From Christensenella sp. UBA7597 (lineage in GTDB: Bacteria; Bacillota; Clostridia; Christensenellales; Borkfalkiaceae), in the NCBI GenBank assembly GCA_002474405.1, contig DLQW01000093.1, forward strand, positions 3,635-27,668: 24,034 nucleotides of DNA. Reading direction: 5' to 3'. The notes under the pieces are model-generated. The model was not told the DNA's origin, made no database searches, and worked only from the letters and a program-made list of their open reading frames with translations. How positions within the stretch are numbered: position 1 is the stretch's first letter; every line of letters starts with the position of its first letter. Positions 1-7,042 of the stretch are shown here, piece by piece. Position numbers and translations under genes: made by a program.

Positions 1-1
1 G

Positions 2-331
2 GGCGTCGCCGCGGGCGGCGCGACGGTGGCGCTGTTCGGGTGCGTTTCGCTGTTTACCCATGCGGTGAACAGCGCGCTGACGAGCGTGGCGCCGATGCTG
101 CTTCGGGAAAAGTACGAATCGGGAAAAATGGCGGGAATTTTGAACGGCTCTGCGTACGTCGGAAGTACGATCAGCGCGTACGGGCTGGGCGCGATTGCCG
201 ATCAATCGGGCTGGAACGGCGTGTTTGTATTGCTGCTGGCGCTTTCGGCGTTGGCGACGGCATTATCGTTTGCGGTGCCGGTTTCGGAAAAATCGAGGAA
301 GAAAAAAGGAGAGGGCGAGGCGAAAAAATGA
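2..331 (+). CDS. MFS transporter, C-terminal part (5' truncated by window edge)
   Basis: This is the last 109 or so residues of an integral membrane transporter. The reading frame is open from base 2 and ends at TGA 329-331. Visible are two hydrophobic segments typical of the last helices of a 12-TM major facilitator: one around SAYVGSTISAYGLGAIAD, with a short loop carrying Asp-Gln, and one around VFVLLLALSALATALSFAVP. A basic, charged cytoplasmic tail (KSRKKKGEGEAKK) follows. The pattern of Gly residues and the IADQSGW loop fit the MFS, but the substrate cannot be told from this fragment. The stop overlaps the start of the next gene (ATGA), so the two are probably co-translated. The upstream part and the promoter lie outside the window. 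Confidence 0.7.
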   Translation, partial: GVAAGGATVALFGCVSLFTHAVNSALTSVAPMLLREKYESGKMAGILNGSAYVGSTISAYGLGAIADQSGWNGVFVLLLALSALATALSFAVPVSEKSRKKKGEGEAKK

Positions 332-1671
332 AAGATCTGACGAGCGGGAACGTATACAAGACGTTTTTCTTATTCGGATTTCCCATGGTGCTTTCGGGAC
401 TGCTTTCGCAGATGTACGGAATCATCGATACTTCGATTGCGGGAAGGTTGATCGGCGAAACGGGACTGGCGGCGACGGGCGTTACTTCGCCTCTCACCAC
501 GTTTTTATCTTCGGTGTACTGGGGATACGGCGTGGGATTTTCCATTTATATCGCCAAGCTGTTCGGTTCCGGAGAGTATCGGAAAATCCGCCGCGCGGTA
601 GCGCTTTCGTTTGCGATTCAGCTGGCGTTCACCGCCGTGATGGTGGCGGTGTGCCTCGGCTTTCACAAGCAGATTTTCCGCCTGCTGAACGTGGAAGAAA
701 CGTTGACGGAAGAGGCGTACGCGTATTATTCCGTGTACGTGGCGGGGCTGTGCTTCATCGTGTTCAATCATTCGTTTCTGTGCATTCTAAACGCGTTCGG
801 CATCGGCGGGTTTCAGCTGTGGATGTCGGTGGCGGCAACCGTTTTAAATATCGGCGGAAATATTCTGCTGGTAAAGATGGGCATGGGGGTGCGCGGACTG
901 GCGATTTCTTCCGTTTTCGCGGGGGTAGCGGTGGATATACTGTATATTTTCAAGCTGCGTGCCTGCTATAAAGAGATGGGCGTCGCGGACGGGAAATTTT
1001 CGGTGAAAGCGCAGGAGTTCGGCGAATCGTTTGCCTATTCGATGCCGAACATGGCGCAGCAGATGGTGATGTATTTATCGTCGCTTTTATTATCGCCGCT
1101 GGTGAACGGACTGGGAAAAGAGGCGCCCGCGGCGTATTCCGTTGCGCTGACGATTTTTAATCTGATAGGCGCGGTGTACAGCAATTCTTCGAAGGCGCTT
1201 TCGAATTATGCGGCGCAGTGCATGGGCGTGAAAAAATACGACCGCATTAAAAAAGGGCTGGGCGCGGGCGCGCTGCAGGGGCTGGCGTTTTCGCTGCCGT
1301 TTCTGCTGGTCTGCGCGATTTTCCCGCGGCAGGTCTGCTCGCTGTTTTTCAAGGAGGACGCGAGCGAAATCACGAAAAATTACGCGGTGCTGTTTGCGCG
1401 CGTGTATGCGCCGATGATGATTTTATACGGCACGAACAATTTGTTTCACGCGCTGTTCCGCGGCACGAAGGCTTCCGTGTGCTTATTTACCTCCACGCTG
1501 TGGGGCGCGACGGTGCGGTATGCGGCTTCGGCGCTTTTAATTGCGAAATACGGCATGAACGGGTTTTACCTCGGCTGGGCGATTTCGTGGGTGGCGGAAG
1601 CGGTGTATGCCGTGATATTGTATCTGACGAACGCGTGGTCGCCGTTGAAAAAAGAGAAAAAATCGGCGTAA
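328..1671 (+). CDS. MATE family efflux transporter
   Basis: A 447-residue multidrug and toxin extrusion (MATE/NorM/DinF-like) antiporter, predicted to export organic compounds across the cytoplasmic membrane in exchange for Na+ or H+. The start is the ATG at 328, overlapping the previous stop by four bases, with AAAGGAGAGGG just upstream. An in-frame open stretch extends further left but has no transporter character. The protein begins MKDLTSGNVYKTFFLFGFPM, the classical MATE N-terminus (a short amphipathic start, then helix 1 with a Pro). It continues with about 12 hydrophobic helices in two similar halves. Length is normal for the family (about 440-460). The C-terminus is short and basic (PLKKEKKSA). 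Substrate is unknown. The neighbouring MFS transporter suggests a small export operon. Confidence 0.9.
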   Translation: MKDLTSGNVYKTFFLFGFPMVLSGLLSQMYGIIDTSIAGRLIGETGLAATGVTSPLTTFLSSVYWGYGVGFSIYIAKLFGSGEYRKIRRAVALSFAIQLAFTAVMVAVCLGFHKQIFRLLNVEETLTEEAYAYYSVYVAGLCFIVFNHSFLCILNAFGIGGFQLWMSVAATVLNIGGNILLVKMGMGVRGLAISSVFAGVAVDILYIFKLRACYKEMGVADGKFSVKAQEFGESFAYSMPNMAQQMVMYLSSLLLSPLVNGLGKEAPAAYSVALTIFNLIGAVYSNSSKALSNYAAQCMGVKKYDRIKKGLGAGALQGLAFSLPFLLVCAIFPRQVCSLFFKEDASEITKNYAVLFARVYAPMMILYGTNNLFHALFRGTKASVCLFTSTLWGATVRYAASALLIAKYGMNGFYLGWAISWVAEAVYAVILYLTNAWSPLKKEKKSA

Positions 1672-1696
1672 AAAACGTTTACTGCGGCGCGATTGC

Positions 1697-1725
1697 TTGA
1701 AATATTCCCCGAAGTGTGTTATACT
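1697..1725 (+). promoter_or_regulatory. sigma-A type promoter of the alarmone synthetase gene
   Basis: TTGAAA at 1697-1702 and TATACT at 1720-1725 are separated by exactly 17 bases, with TGT (an extended -10 TGN motif) at 1717-1719. Transcription would start near 1732, about 20 bases upstream of the ATG at 1754. It lies just after the MATE stop, so the gene has its own promoter. Confidence 0.75.
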
Positions 1726-1753
1726 TGAAAAGACGAACGAGGGGAGGCGGCTT

Positions 1754-2410
1754 ATGTACGAAAGCAAAAACGGCAGGAACGGGGACATATCTTCGTTTTA
1801 CGGTTCGCACGAGTTTCTTGAAATGCAGAATTTGTACGATTCGGCGGTGCGGCTTTTAAAACTGAAACTGGAAGTTTTAAACAACGAATTCAACGTTTTA
1901 TACGCGCGGAACCCCATACACCACGTGGAGAGCCGACTGAAATCGGCGGACAGCATTATAGCGAAACTGATTAAAAAGGGCGTGCCCGTTACCATAGAAT
2001 CGGCGAAGAAGAACGTGAACGACGTGGCGGGCGTGCGGGTGGTGTGCAACTATATCGACGACGTGTACGCCGTGGCGGAAATGCTGCTGAGGCAGACGGA
2101 CCTCGAACTTGTGAAGCGGCAGGATTACATAAAAACGCCCAACTATAACGGGTATCGTTCGCTGCACCTCGACATCAAAGTGCCCGTGTATTTATCCGAC
2201 CGTACGGAATACGTGCTGGCGGAAGTGCAGATCCGCACGATTGCGATGGATTTCTGGGCGAGCCTCGAACACGACGTGCGGTATAAGGCGGATAAATCGA
2301 AGCTGCCCGAAGGCATCAACGAAGAGATGCTGGAATGTTCGCAGAAAATCGCCGAAATCGACGCGCAGATGCAGGATATGTATAAGCGCATTTCGGAAGC
2401 GGAAAAGTAA
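1754..2410 (+). CDS. relP: small alarmone synthetase, (p)ppGpp synthetase of the RelP/YwaC type
   Basis: A 218-residue cytoplasmic enzyme predicted to transfer pyrophosphate from ATP to GDP or GTP, making the stringent-response alarmone. It contains only the RelA/SpoT synthetase domain; there is no HD hydrolase, TGS or ACT domain. Diagnostic motifs in order: ESRLKSADSI (substrate-binding basic stretch), NVNDVAGVRVVC, DYIKTPNYNGYRSLHL (G-loop region) and EVQIRTIAMDFWASLEH. The NPIHHVESR entry and the IRTIAMDFWASLEH block resemble B. subtilis YwaC (SasA/RelP) more than YjbM (RelQ), from memory of those sequences. The ATG at 1754 is preferred over an in-frame ATG at 1697 because GGGGAGG (1741-1747) precedes it and the upstream ATG overlaps the -35 box. 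In Bacillus YwaC is induced by cell-envelope stress; that is family knowledge, not visible here. Confidence 0.92.
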   Translation: MYESKNGRNGDISSFYGSHEFLEMQNLYDSAVRLLKLKLEVLNNEFNVLYARNPIHHVESRLKSADSIIAKLIKKGVPVTIESAKKNVNDVAGVRVVCNYIDDVYAVAEMLLRQTDLELVKRQDYIKTPNYNGYRSLHLDIKVPVYLSDRTEYVLAEVQIRTIAMDFWASLEHDVRYKADKSKLPEGINEEMLECSQKIAEIDAQMQDMYKRISEAEK

Positions 2411-2427
2411 ATGAAACGACAAAAAAG

Positions 2428-2457
2428 CCCCGACGGAAAATTTTCCGTCGGGGTTTT
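2428..2457. terminator. bidirectional intrinsic terminator between convergent genes
   Basis: A perfect palindrome, CCCCGACGGAAAA (2428-2440) followed by TTTTCCGTCGGGG (2441-2453). It is flanked by AAAAAA on the left (2421-2426, a T-run for the minus strand) and TTTT on the right. It sits between the plus-strand alarmone synthetase and the minus-strand mnmG and can serve both. Confidence 0.9.
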
Positions 2458-2481
2458 CCGATATGTTGTTTTTTGTGCTTT

Positions 2482-4353
2482 TCAGCGGGAAAGATAGACC
2501 ATCAGAACGGCGATATCCGCGGGGTTTACGCCGGAAATGCGCCCCGCCTGCCCCAGATTCAGCGGGCGGACGCGGTTTAATTTTTCCCGCGCTTCCAGCC
2601 GCAAGCCTTCGATGGACGAGTAATCGATGTCGGCGGGCAGAGATTTTTCTTCCAGCTTTTTTGCCCGCGCGATCTGTTCTTCCGCCTGTTTTACGTAGCC
2701 GCCGTATTTTACGGAAATTTCCGCCGATTCCAGAACGTCCGACGGGAGCTCTTTGGCTTCTTCGGGCAGGTCTTCGGCGTATTCTTCGAAAATTTCGGAA
2801 AGAGAGACGTTGCGGCGGATTAAATCGGCGAACGACAGCGCGCACCGGGGCGGTTCGTAACCGTGTTTCTGCAACAGGTCCAGACACTTTTCCCGTTCGA
2901 TTTTTTTATCGAGCAGCGCGAGGGCTTTTTCGTACGCCTGTTTGCGCAGCTGGTATTTCCGATAGCGTTCTTCGCTTACAAGTCCGCATTCGTAGCCGAG
3001 CGGGGTTAAGCGGAAATCGGAATCGTCCTGACGGAGGCAAACGCGGTATTCCGCGCGGGAAGTCATCATGCGGTAGGGCTCGTCGGTGCCTTTGGTAACG
3101 AGGTCGTCGATTAAAACGCCGATATACGCCTGATCGCGCCTGAGTACGAGCGGGGGCTTGCCGCGAAGCTTCAAAGAGGCGTTCAAGCCCGCAATCAAAC
3201 CCTGCGCCGCCGCTTCTTCGTAGCCCGAAGTGCCGTTGATCTGCCCCGCCGTGTACACGCCCGATACCTTTTTGAATTCGAGCGTGGGGAGGACGTCCAG
3301 CGTGTCGATGCAGTCGTATTCGATGGCGTAGCCGTAGCGCACGATGTCCGCATGTTCCAGCCCCGCCACCGAGGCGTACATCTGCCTCTGGATATCGTGC
3401 GGCATGGAGGTGCTCATGCCCTGTACGTAAATTTCCGAGGTGTCCGCGCCTTCCGGTTCCAGAAAAATCTGGTGGCGTTCCTTATCTTTGAAACGCACGA
3501 TTTTCGTTTCTACGGACGGGCAGTAGCGGGGACCCGTGGAGGTGATGGCGCCGTTGTAGAGGGGGGAGCGATCGAGATTATCGAGAATGATTTTGTGCGT
3601 GAGCGCGTTGGTGTAGGTGAGGTGGCACGAAGCCGTATTTTTCGGCGGCTCGCTTGTCATAAACGAGAAAGCGTAACCTTTTTCGTCGCCTTTCTGTTCT
3701 TCGCACGCGGCGAAGTTTACCGTTTTGCCGTCTACGCGCGCGGGCGTGCCCGTCTTGAAACGGCGGATTTTGTAGCCGAGGCGGGCGAGGGAATCCGTGA
3801 GGTACGTGGCGCGGGAAAAGCCGTTTGGTCCGCTTTTTTGCACCAGTTCGCCCGTGATCGTCTGCGAATTTAAATATACGCCCGTGCAGACGACGACGGC
3901 GCGGCAGCGGATAATGCCGCCGTACGTGGTTTTTACGCCGGCGCACGCGCCGTTTTCCGTGAGAATTTCCGCCGCTTCCGCCTGCAGAATACGCAGATTT
4001 TCGGTGCTTTCGAGCACGCGCTTCATTTCGCGGTGGTACGCCGCTTTATCCGTCTGCGCGCGCAGGCATTGCACCGCCGCGCCTTTGCCCGCGTTGAGCA
4101 TGCGCATCTGCAGCGCCGTTTTATCGGCGACGACGCCCATTTCGCCGCCGAGCGCGTCGATTTCGCGCACGAGATGCCCTTTCGCCGTGCCGCCGATCGA
4201 GGGGTTGCAGGGCAGAAAACCGATGCCGTCTAAATTCAGGGTGAGCATCACCGTATCGACGCCCGTGCGGGCGAGCGCCAGCGCGGCTTCCGCGCCCGCG
4301 TGTCCGCCGCCGATGACAACCGCATCGGCGGTATATTCTTCAAAGTCTTTCAT
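2482..4353 (-). CDS. mnmG: tRNA uridine-5-carboxymethylaminomethyl modification enzyme MnmG (GidA)
   Basis: A 623-residue FAD enzyme that, with the GTPase MnmE, installs the aminomethyl-type group at U34 of tRNAs reading split codon boxes. Seen: the dinucleotide-binding GGGHAGAEAA at residues 15-24; CNPSIGGTAKGH with Cys49; GPRYCPSVETK with Cys278 (the two cysteines correspond to E. coli Cys47 and Cys277); the TSRAEYRVCLRQDD block; and a C-terminal EGLRLEAREKLNRVRP tRNA/MnmE-binding region. Length is normal. It lies downstream of dnaA on the same strand with 47 bases between. No mnmE is in the window, whereas mnmE-mnmG are usually adjacent in Firmicutes. The start region (AACAACGATAAAAAACC then ATG) shows no Shine-Dalgarno sequence, which is odd among these genes. 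Confidence 0.97.
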   Translation of the reverse strand: MKDFEEYTADAVVIGGGHAGAEAALALARTGVDTVMLTLNLDGIGFLPCNPSIGGTAKGHLVREIDALGGEMGVVADKTALQMRMLNAGKGAAVQCLRAQTDKAAYHREMKRVLESTENLRILQAEAAEILTENGACAGVKTTYGGIIRCRAVVVCTGVYLNSQTITGELVQKSGPNGFSRATYLTDSLARLGYKIRRFKTGTPARVDGKTVNFAACEEQKGDEKGYAFSFMTSEPPKNTASCHLTYTNALTHKIILDNLDRSPLYNGAITSTGPRYCPSVETKIVRFKDKERHQIFLEPEGADTSEIYVQGMSTSMPHDIQRQMYASVAGLEHADIVRYGYAIEYDCIDTLDVLPTLEFKKVSGVYTAGQINGTSGYEEAAAQGLIAGLNASLKLRGKPPLVLRRDQAYIGVLIDDLVTKGTDEPYRMMTSRAEYRVCLRQDDSDFRLTPLGYECGLVSEERYRKYQLRKQAYEKALALLDKKIEREKCLDLLQKHGYEPPRCALSFADLIRRNVSLSEIFEEYAEDLPEEAKELPSDVLESAEISVKYGGYVKQAEEQIARAKKLEEKSLPADIDYSSIEGLRLEAREKLNRVRPLNLGQAGRISGVNPADIAVLMVYLSR

Positions 4354-4381
4354 GGTTTTTTATCGTTGTTTTTAATTTTTG

Positions 4382-4409
4382 AAAAAAAGCGGGGCGTTTT
4401 TCAACGCTT
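4382..4409 (-). terminator. weak terminator-like hairpin at the dnaA 3' end
   Basis: On the minus strand AAGCG (4409-4405) pairs with CGCTT (4391-4387), and an alternative inner stem GCGTT-GAAA-AACGC is also possible. Seven T residues follow (complement of 4388-4382). It overlaps the dnaA stop codon. The stem is short, so it may only reduce readthrough into mnmG. Confidence 0.35.
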
Positions 4410-5756
4410 GTACACGGCGTTTTTCACGTCGTCGACTTCCTTGGCGATTTTTTCGTTGAGGCGGATTAAATCTTCCACCTTGTCGCGGGAGTACATGATG
4501 GTGGTGTGGTCTCTGCCGCCCATCAGGTTTCCCACAGAAACGAGGGGGAGGGAGAGAAGTTCGCACATTAAATACGCGCAGATTTGCCGCGCGCGGACGA
4601 GGTCGGCTTTTTTGCCTTTGCCGAGCAGATCTTCTTTGCGGCATTTATAATAGGAGCAGACCGCCGAAATGATCGATTCGGGGGTAACGTCCTCTTTTTC
4701 TTCGCCGCTTTCGCGCACGGATTCGTTGAGCGCTTTGCGGGCGAGCGAGAGGGAGATGGGCTCTTCGTGCAATTTCGAAGCGAAAATCACTTTGTTGAGC
4801 CTGCCTTCCAGCGTGCGCACGTCGTGCCCGGAATCGCCGGCGAGATATTCCAGCACTTCGTCCGGGATAAAGCAGCGTTTTTCCATGGCTTTGCGTTTTA
4901 AAATAGCGATTTTCGTTTCGGTATCGGGCGGTTGCACGTCGGTGATGAGTCCGCCTTCGAAACGGGTGCGGAGACGCTCTTCCAGCGTGGCGATTTCTTT
5001 CGGGGGACGATCGGACGTTAAAACGATTTGTTTGTTCTGCGAGAACAGTTCGTTGAAGGTGTGGAAAAATTCTTCCTGCACGCCCGGTTTTTTCGCGAGG
5101 AACTGGATATCGTCGATCATTAAAATATCCACGCCGCGGTAGTGGTTGCGGAACCTTGTGCTTTTATCGCGCGAGGAAAATTTGCCCGAAATCATCGAAT
5201 CGATGAATTCGTTGAGAAAGTTATCGCAGGTGGTGTATAAAACGTGCTTTGCGGGATCGTGTTCCGCCACGTAATTGGCAATCGCCTGCAGAAGGTGGGT
5301 TTTGCCCAAGCCCGATTCGCCGTAAATGAAGAGGGGGTTGAAATTGTCGCCGGGGTGTTCCGCCACGGCTTTCGCGGCGGCGTACACGAATTTGTTGCCG
5401 CTGCCCACCACGAACGAATCGAACGTATAATTTTTATTGAGCGGCACCGAGCGGAAGGAATCGGAAAAGTCCTCTTCGCCTTCGAGCGGGTACGCCACCG
5501 AATTTTCCACGTACATGCGGAAGCCGTCTAACCCGACGTTCGCCTTTTCGACGGCGTCGTTGATGGCGGCGGAGTGCTTTTTTACGATGGTATCCGCCGT
5601 CATCACCGTCTGCGCTTTTAAAATGATTTTTCTGCCGATGACGTCCTCCGGTTCGAGATCTTTGATGAACGTATCGAACACGACGGGCGGTATGACGTTC
5701 TGAATCCTGTCGCGGATCAGCTTCCATAAATAGAGTACCTGCGATTTTTCAGCCAA
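4401..5756 (-). CDS. dnaA: chromosomal replication initiator DnaA
   Basis: A 451-residue AAA+ initiator that binds DnaA boxes and opens oriC. Domains: N-terminal DnaB/self-interaction domain (about 1-75); linker; AAA+ domain with Walker A GESGLGKT at 146-153, Walker B ILMIDDIQFL and a sensor region with RLRTRFEGGL; and a C-terminal DNA-binding domain with the signature MGGRDHTTI. The open frame runs far upstream to 6251, but that part is antisense to recF and not DnaA-like. The chosen start is a TTG (5756-5754), because AAGGAGG (5771-5765) lies 8 bases before it and translation from it gives MAEKSQVLYLWKLIRDRI, the expected N-terminus and family length (about 450). Unusually, dnaN does not follow; mnmG does, and recF is divergent. 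Confidence 0.97.
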   Translation of the reverse strand: MAEKSQVLYLWKLIRDRIQNVIPPVVFDTFIKDLEPEDVIGRKIILKAQTVMTADTIVKKHSAAINDAVEKANVGLDGFRMYVENSVAYPLEGEEDFSDSFRSVPLNKNYTFDSFVVGSGNKFVYAAAKAVAEHPGDNFNPLFIYGESGLGKTHLLQAIANYVAEHDPAKHVLYTTCDNFLNEFIDSMISGKFSSRDKSTRFRNHYRGVDILMIDDIQFLAKKPGVQEEFFHTFNELFSQNKQIVLTSDRPPKEIATLEERLRTRFEGGLITDVQPPDTETKIAILKRKAMEKRCFIPDEVLEYLAGDSGHDVRTLEGRLNKVIFASKLHEEPISLSLARKALNESVRESGEEKEDVTPESIISAVCSYYKCRKEDLLGKGKKADLVRARQICAYLMCELLSLPLVSVGNLMGGRDHTTIMYSRDKVEDLIRLNEKIAKEVDDVKNAVYKR

Positions 5757-5764
5757 AACGATTT

Positions 5765-5771
5765 CCTCCTT
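5765..5771 (-). promoter_or_regulatory. Shine-Dalgarno sequence fixing the dnaA TTG start
   Basis: AAGGAGG on the minus strand, 8 bases upstream of the TTG at 5756-5754. There is no ATG or GTG in frame nearby, so this site decides the start. Confidence 0.85.
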
Positions 5772-5810
5772 GCGCGGATTTTTCTCTTTTTTTGCATAGT
5801 TTTTGTGCAG

Positions 5811-5873
5811 CCGCGCGTTTTTTCTTTGTGTTTTTTGAAAATTTCTGCTATAATTATAATACAAAACGCGCGG
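5811..5873. repeat. 11-bp inverted repeat bracketing the dnaA/recF divergent promoter region
   Basis: CCGCGCGTTTT (5811-5821) and its exact reverse complement AAAACGCGCGG (5863-5873) enclose 41 bases of very AT-rich DNA that contains the recF promoter. GC-rich arms around an AT-rich core could form an operator pair or a cruciform. No known regulator site is recognised. Confidence 0.7.
5826..5854 (+). promoter_or_regulatory. recF promoter with extended -10
   Basis: TTGTGT (5826-5831), a 17-base spacer, TGC (5846-5848) and TATAAT (5849-5854). The -35 is weak, but the perfect -10 with TGN compensates. The predicted RNA start is near 5861, about 60 bases before the recF ATG. No convincing minus-strand promoter for dnaA was found in the same spacer. 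Confidence 0.65.
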
Positions 5874-5921
5874 AAAAGAAAGTGTTTTTGCCGCCGTTTT
5901 TCGATTTCGGGCAAAATTATT

Positions 5922-7007
5922 ATGCAGATCAGATCTCTCACTCTCCGCAATTTCAGAAATTATGGCGAAGAAACCTTTGTTTTTTCGGACGGGCTGAACG
6001 TGCTTTTCGGCAAAAACGGGCAGGGCAAAACCAACTGCGCCGAGGCGGTGTTTTATCTTTGCACCGGCTCGTCTTTGCGCATACGCCACGATAAACAGCT
6101 GATTCGCATCGGGACGGAAACGGCGGAAATCAAAGCCGAGGCGGAAAACCGATACGGGCGCGTTACGATTGAAGCGGATATTTCGGAAAACAAGCGCGCT
6201 TTGTACGTGAACGGCACGAAGCTGACGAAAAGCGCGGATCTGATGGGGCATATCAACAGCGTGTTTTTTTCGCCGGGGGAACTGAGACTGATACAGGACG
6301 GTCCGGACGAGCGGAGGCGGTTTATCAATATGTCCGTTTCGCAGACGTCGCCGGCGTATTACACCGCGCTGCTCAGGTATATGCGGATACTCGATCAGCG
6401 GAACGCTTTATTGAAAAACCCCGATTACGAAACGGTAGCAGCCACGCTGCCCGTGTGGGACGAGCAGCTTTGCCGTTACGCCGCGGTGATTGCCGTGAAA
6501 CGCAGGGAGTTTCTGGCGAGGCTGGTGGCGTACGCGGCGGATACGCACGCCTATCTTACGGACGGGAAAGAGACGCTTTCGCTGACGCCCGACCAGACGT
6601 ATACGGGCGACGAAGAAGAGATAGCGGAACGGCTGAAAAAGCGGCTGAAAAATTCGTACGAAAAGGACAGACGGCTGGGGTATACCACGGTGGGACCGCA
6701 TCGGGACGACATCTCGTTCGTGATTTCCGGCAAAGAGGCGCGGGGGTATGCTTCGCAGGGGCAGACGCGTACGGCGGCGCTGGCACTGAAGCTTGCCGAA
6801 GTGGAAATTTTCAAGGAAGTGGCGGGGGAATACCCCGTGTTGATTTTAGACGACGTGATGAGCGAGCTGGACACGCTGCGGCGCAAAAAGCTGGTATCGC
6901 GGATAGACGGACTGCAGACGATTGTTACCTGCACGCACGCCGAGCGCGCTCTGTACGGGAAAGAAGCGAATAAAATCCGCATCGACGACGGGCATATTTT
7001 ACGCTGA
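5922..7007 (+). CDS. recF: DNA replication and repair protein RecF
   Basis: A 361-residue SMC-like ATPase that helps RecO/RecR load RecA at single-strand gaps. Seen: N-terminal MQIRSLTLRNFRNY; Walker A GKNGQGKT at residues 30-37; the ABC-type signature YASQGQTRTAALALKLAE near 275-292; Walker B PVLILDDVMSELD near 305-317; and a C-terminal QTIVTCTHA. Length is normal (about 360-370). The ATG at 5922 gives the family N-terminus, although no clear Shine-Dalgarno precedes it. It is transcribed away from dnaA, unlike the usual co-directional dnaA-dnaN-recF-gyrB order, and gyrB does not follow. The next gene, a VanW protein, is 35 bases downstream and probably co-transcribed. Confidence 0.96.
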   Translation: MQIRSLTLRNFRNYGEETFVFSDGLNVLFGKNGQGKTNCAEAVFYLCTGSSLRIRHDKQLIRIGTETAEIKAEAENRYGRVTIEADISENKRALYVNGTKLTKSADLMGHINSVFFSPGELRLIQDGPDERRRFINMSVSQTSPAYYTALLRYMRILDQRNALLKNPDYETVAATLPVWDEQLCRYAAVIAVKRREFLARLVAYAADTHAYLTDGKETLSLTPDQTYTGDEEEIAERLKKRLKNSYEKDRRLGYTTVGPHRDDISFVISGKEARGYASQGQTRTAALALKLAEVEIFKEVAGEYPVLILDDVMSELDTLRRKKLVSRIDGLQTIVTCTHAERALYGKEANKIRIDDGHILR

Positions 7008-7042
7008 AACCGCGCAGTATATATAGCGGAGGCGGAAAAGCT

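Noticed and set aside
5835..5860. Alternative recF promoter TTGAAA with the second TATAAT
   Set aside because: The spacing is only 14 bases; the TTGTGT/TGC-TATAAT pair with 17 bases is better.
5757..5921. oriC in the dnaA-recF spacer
   Set aside because: The spacer is AT-rich but only poor partial DnaA-box matches (N-CACA cores) were seen, so an origin is not claimed.
5757..6251. Long upstream extension of the dnaA reading frame
   Set aside because: It runs antisense through recF, has no DnaA-like sequence, and a TTG with an ideal Shine-Dalgarno at the correct distance gives the family N-terminus.
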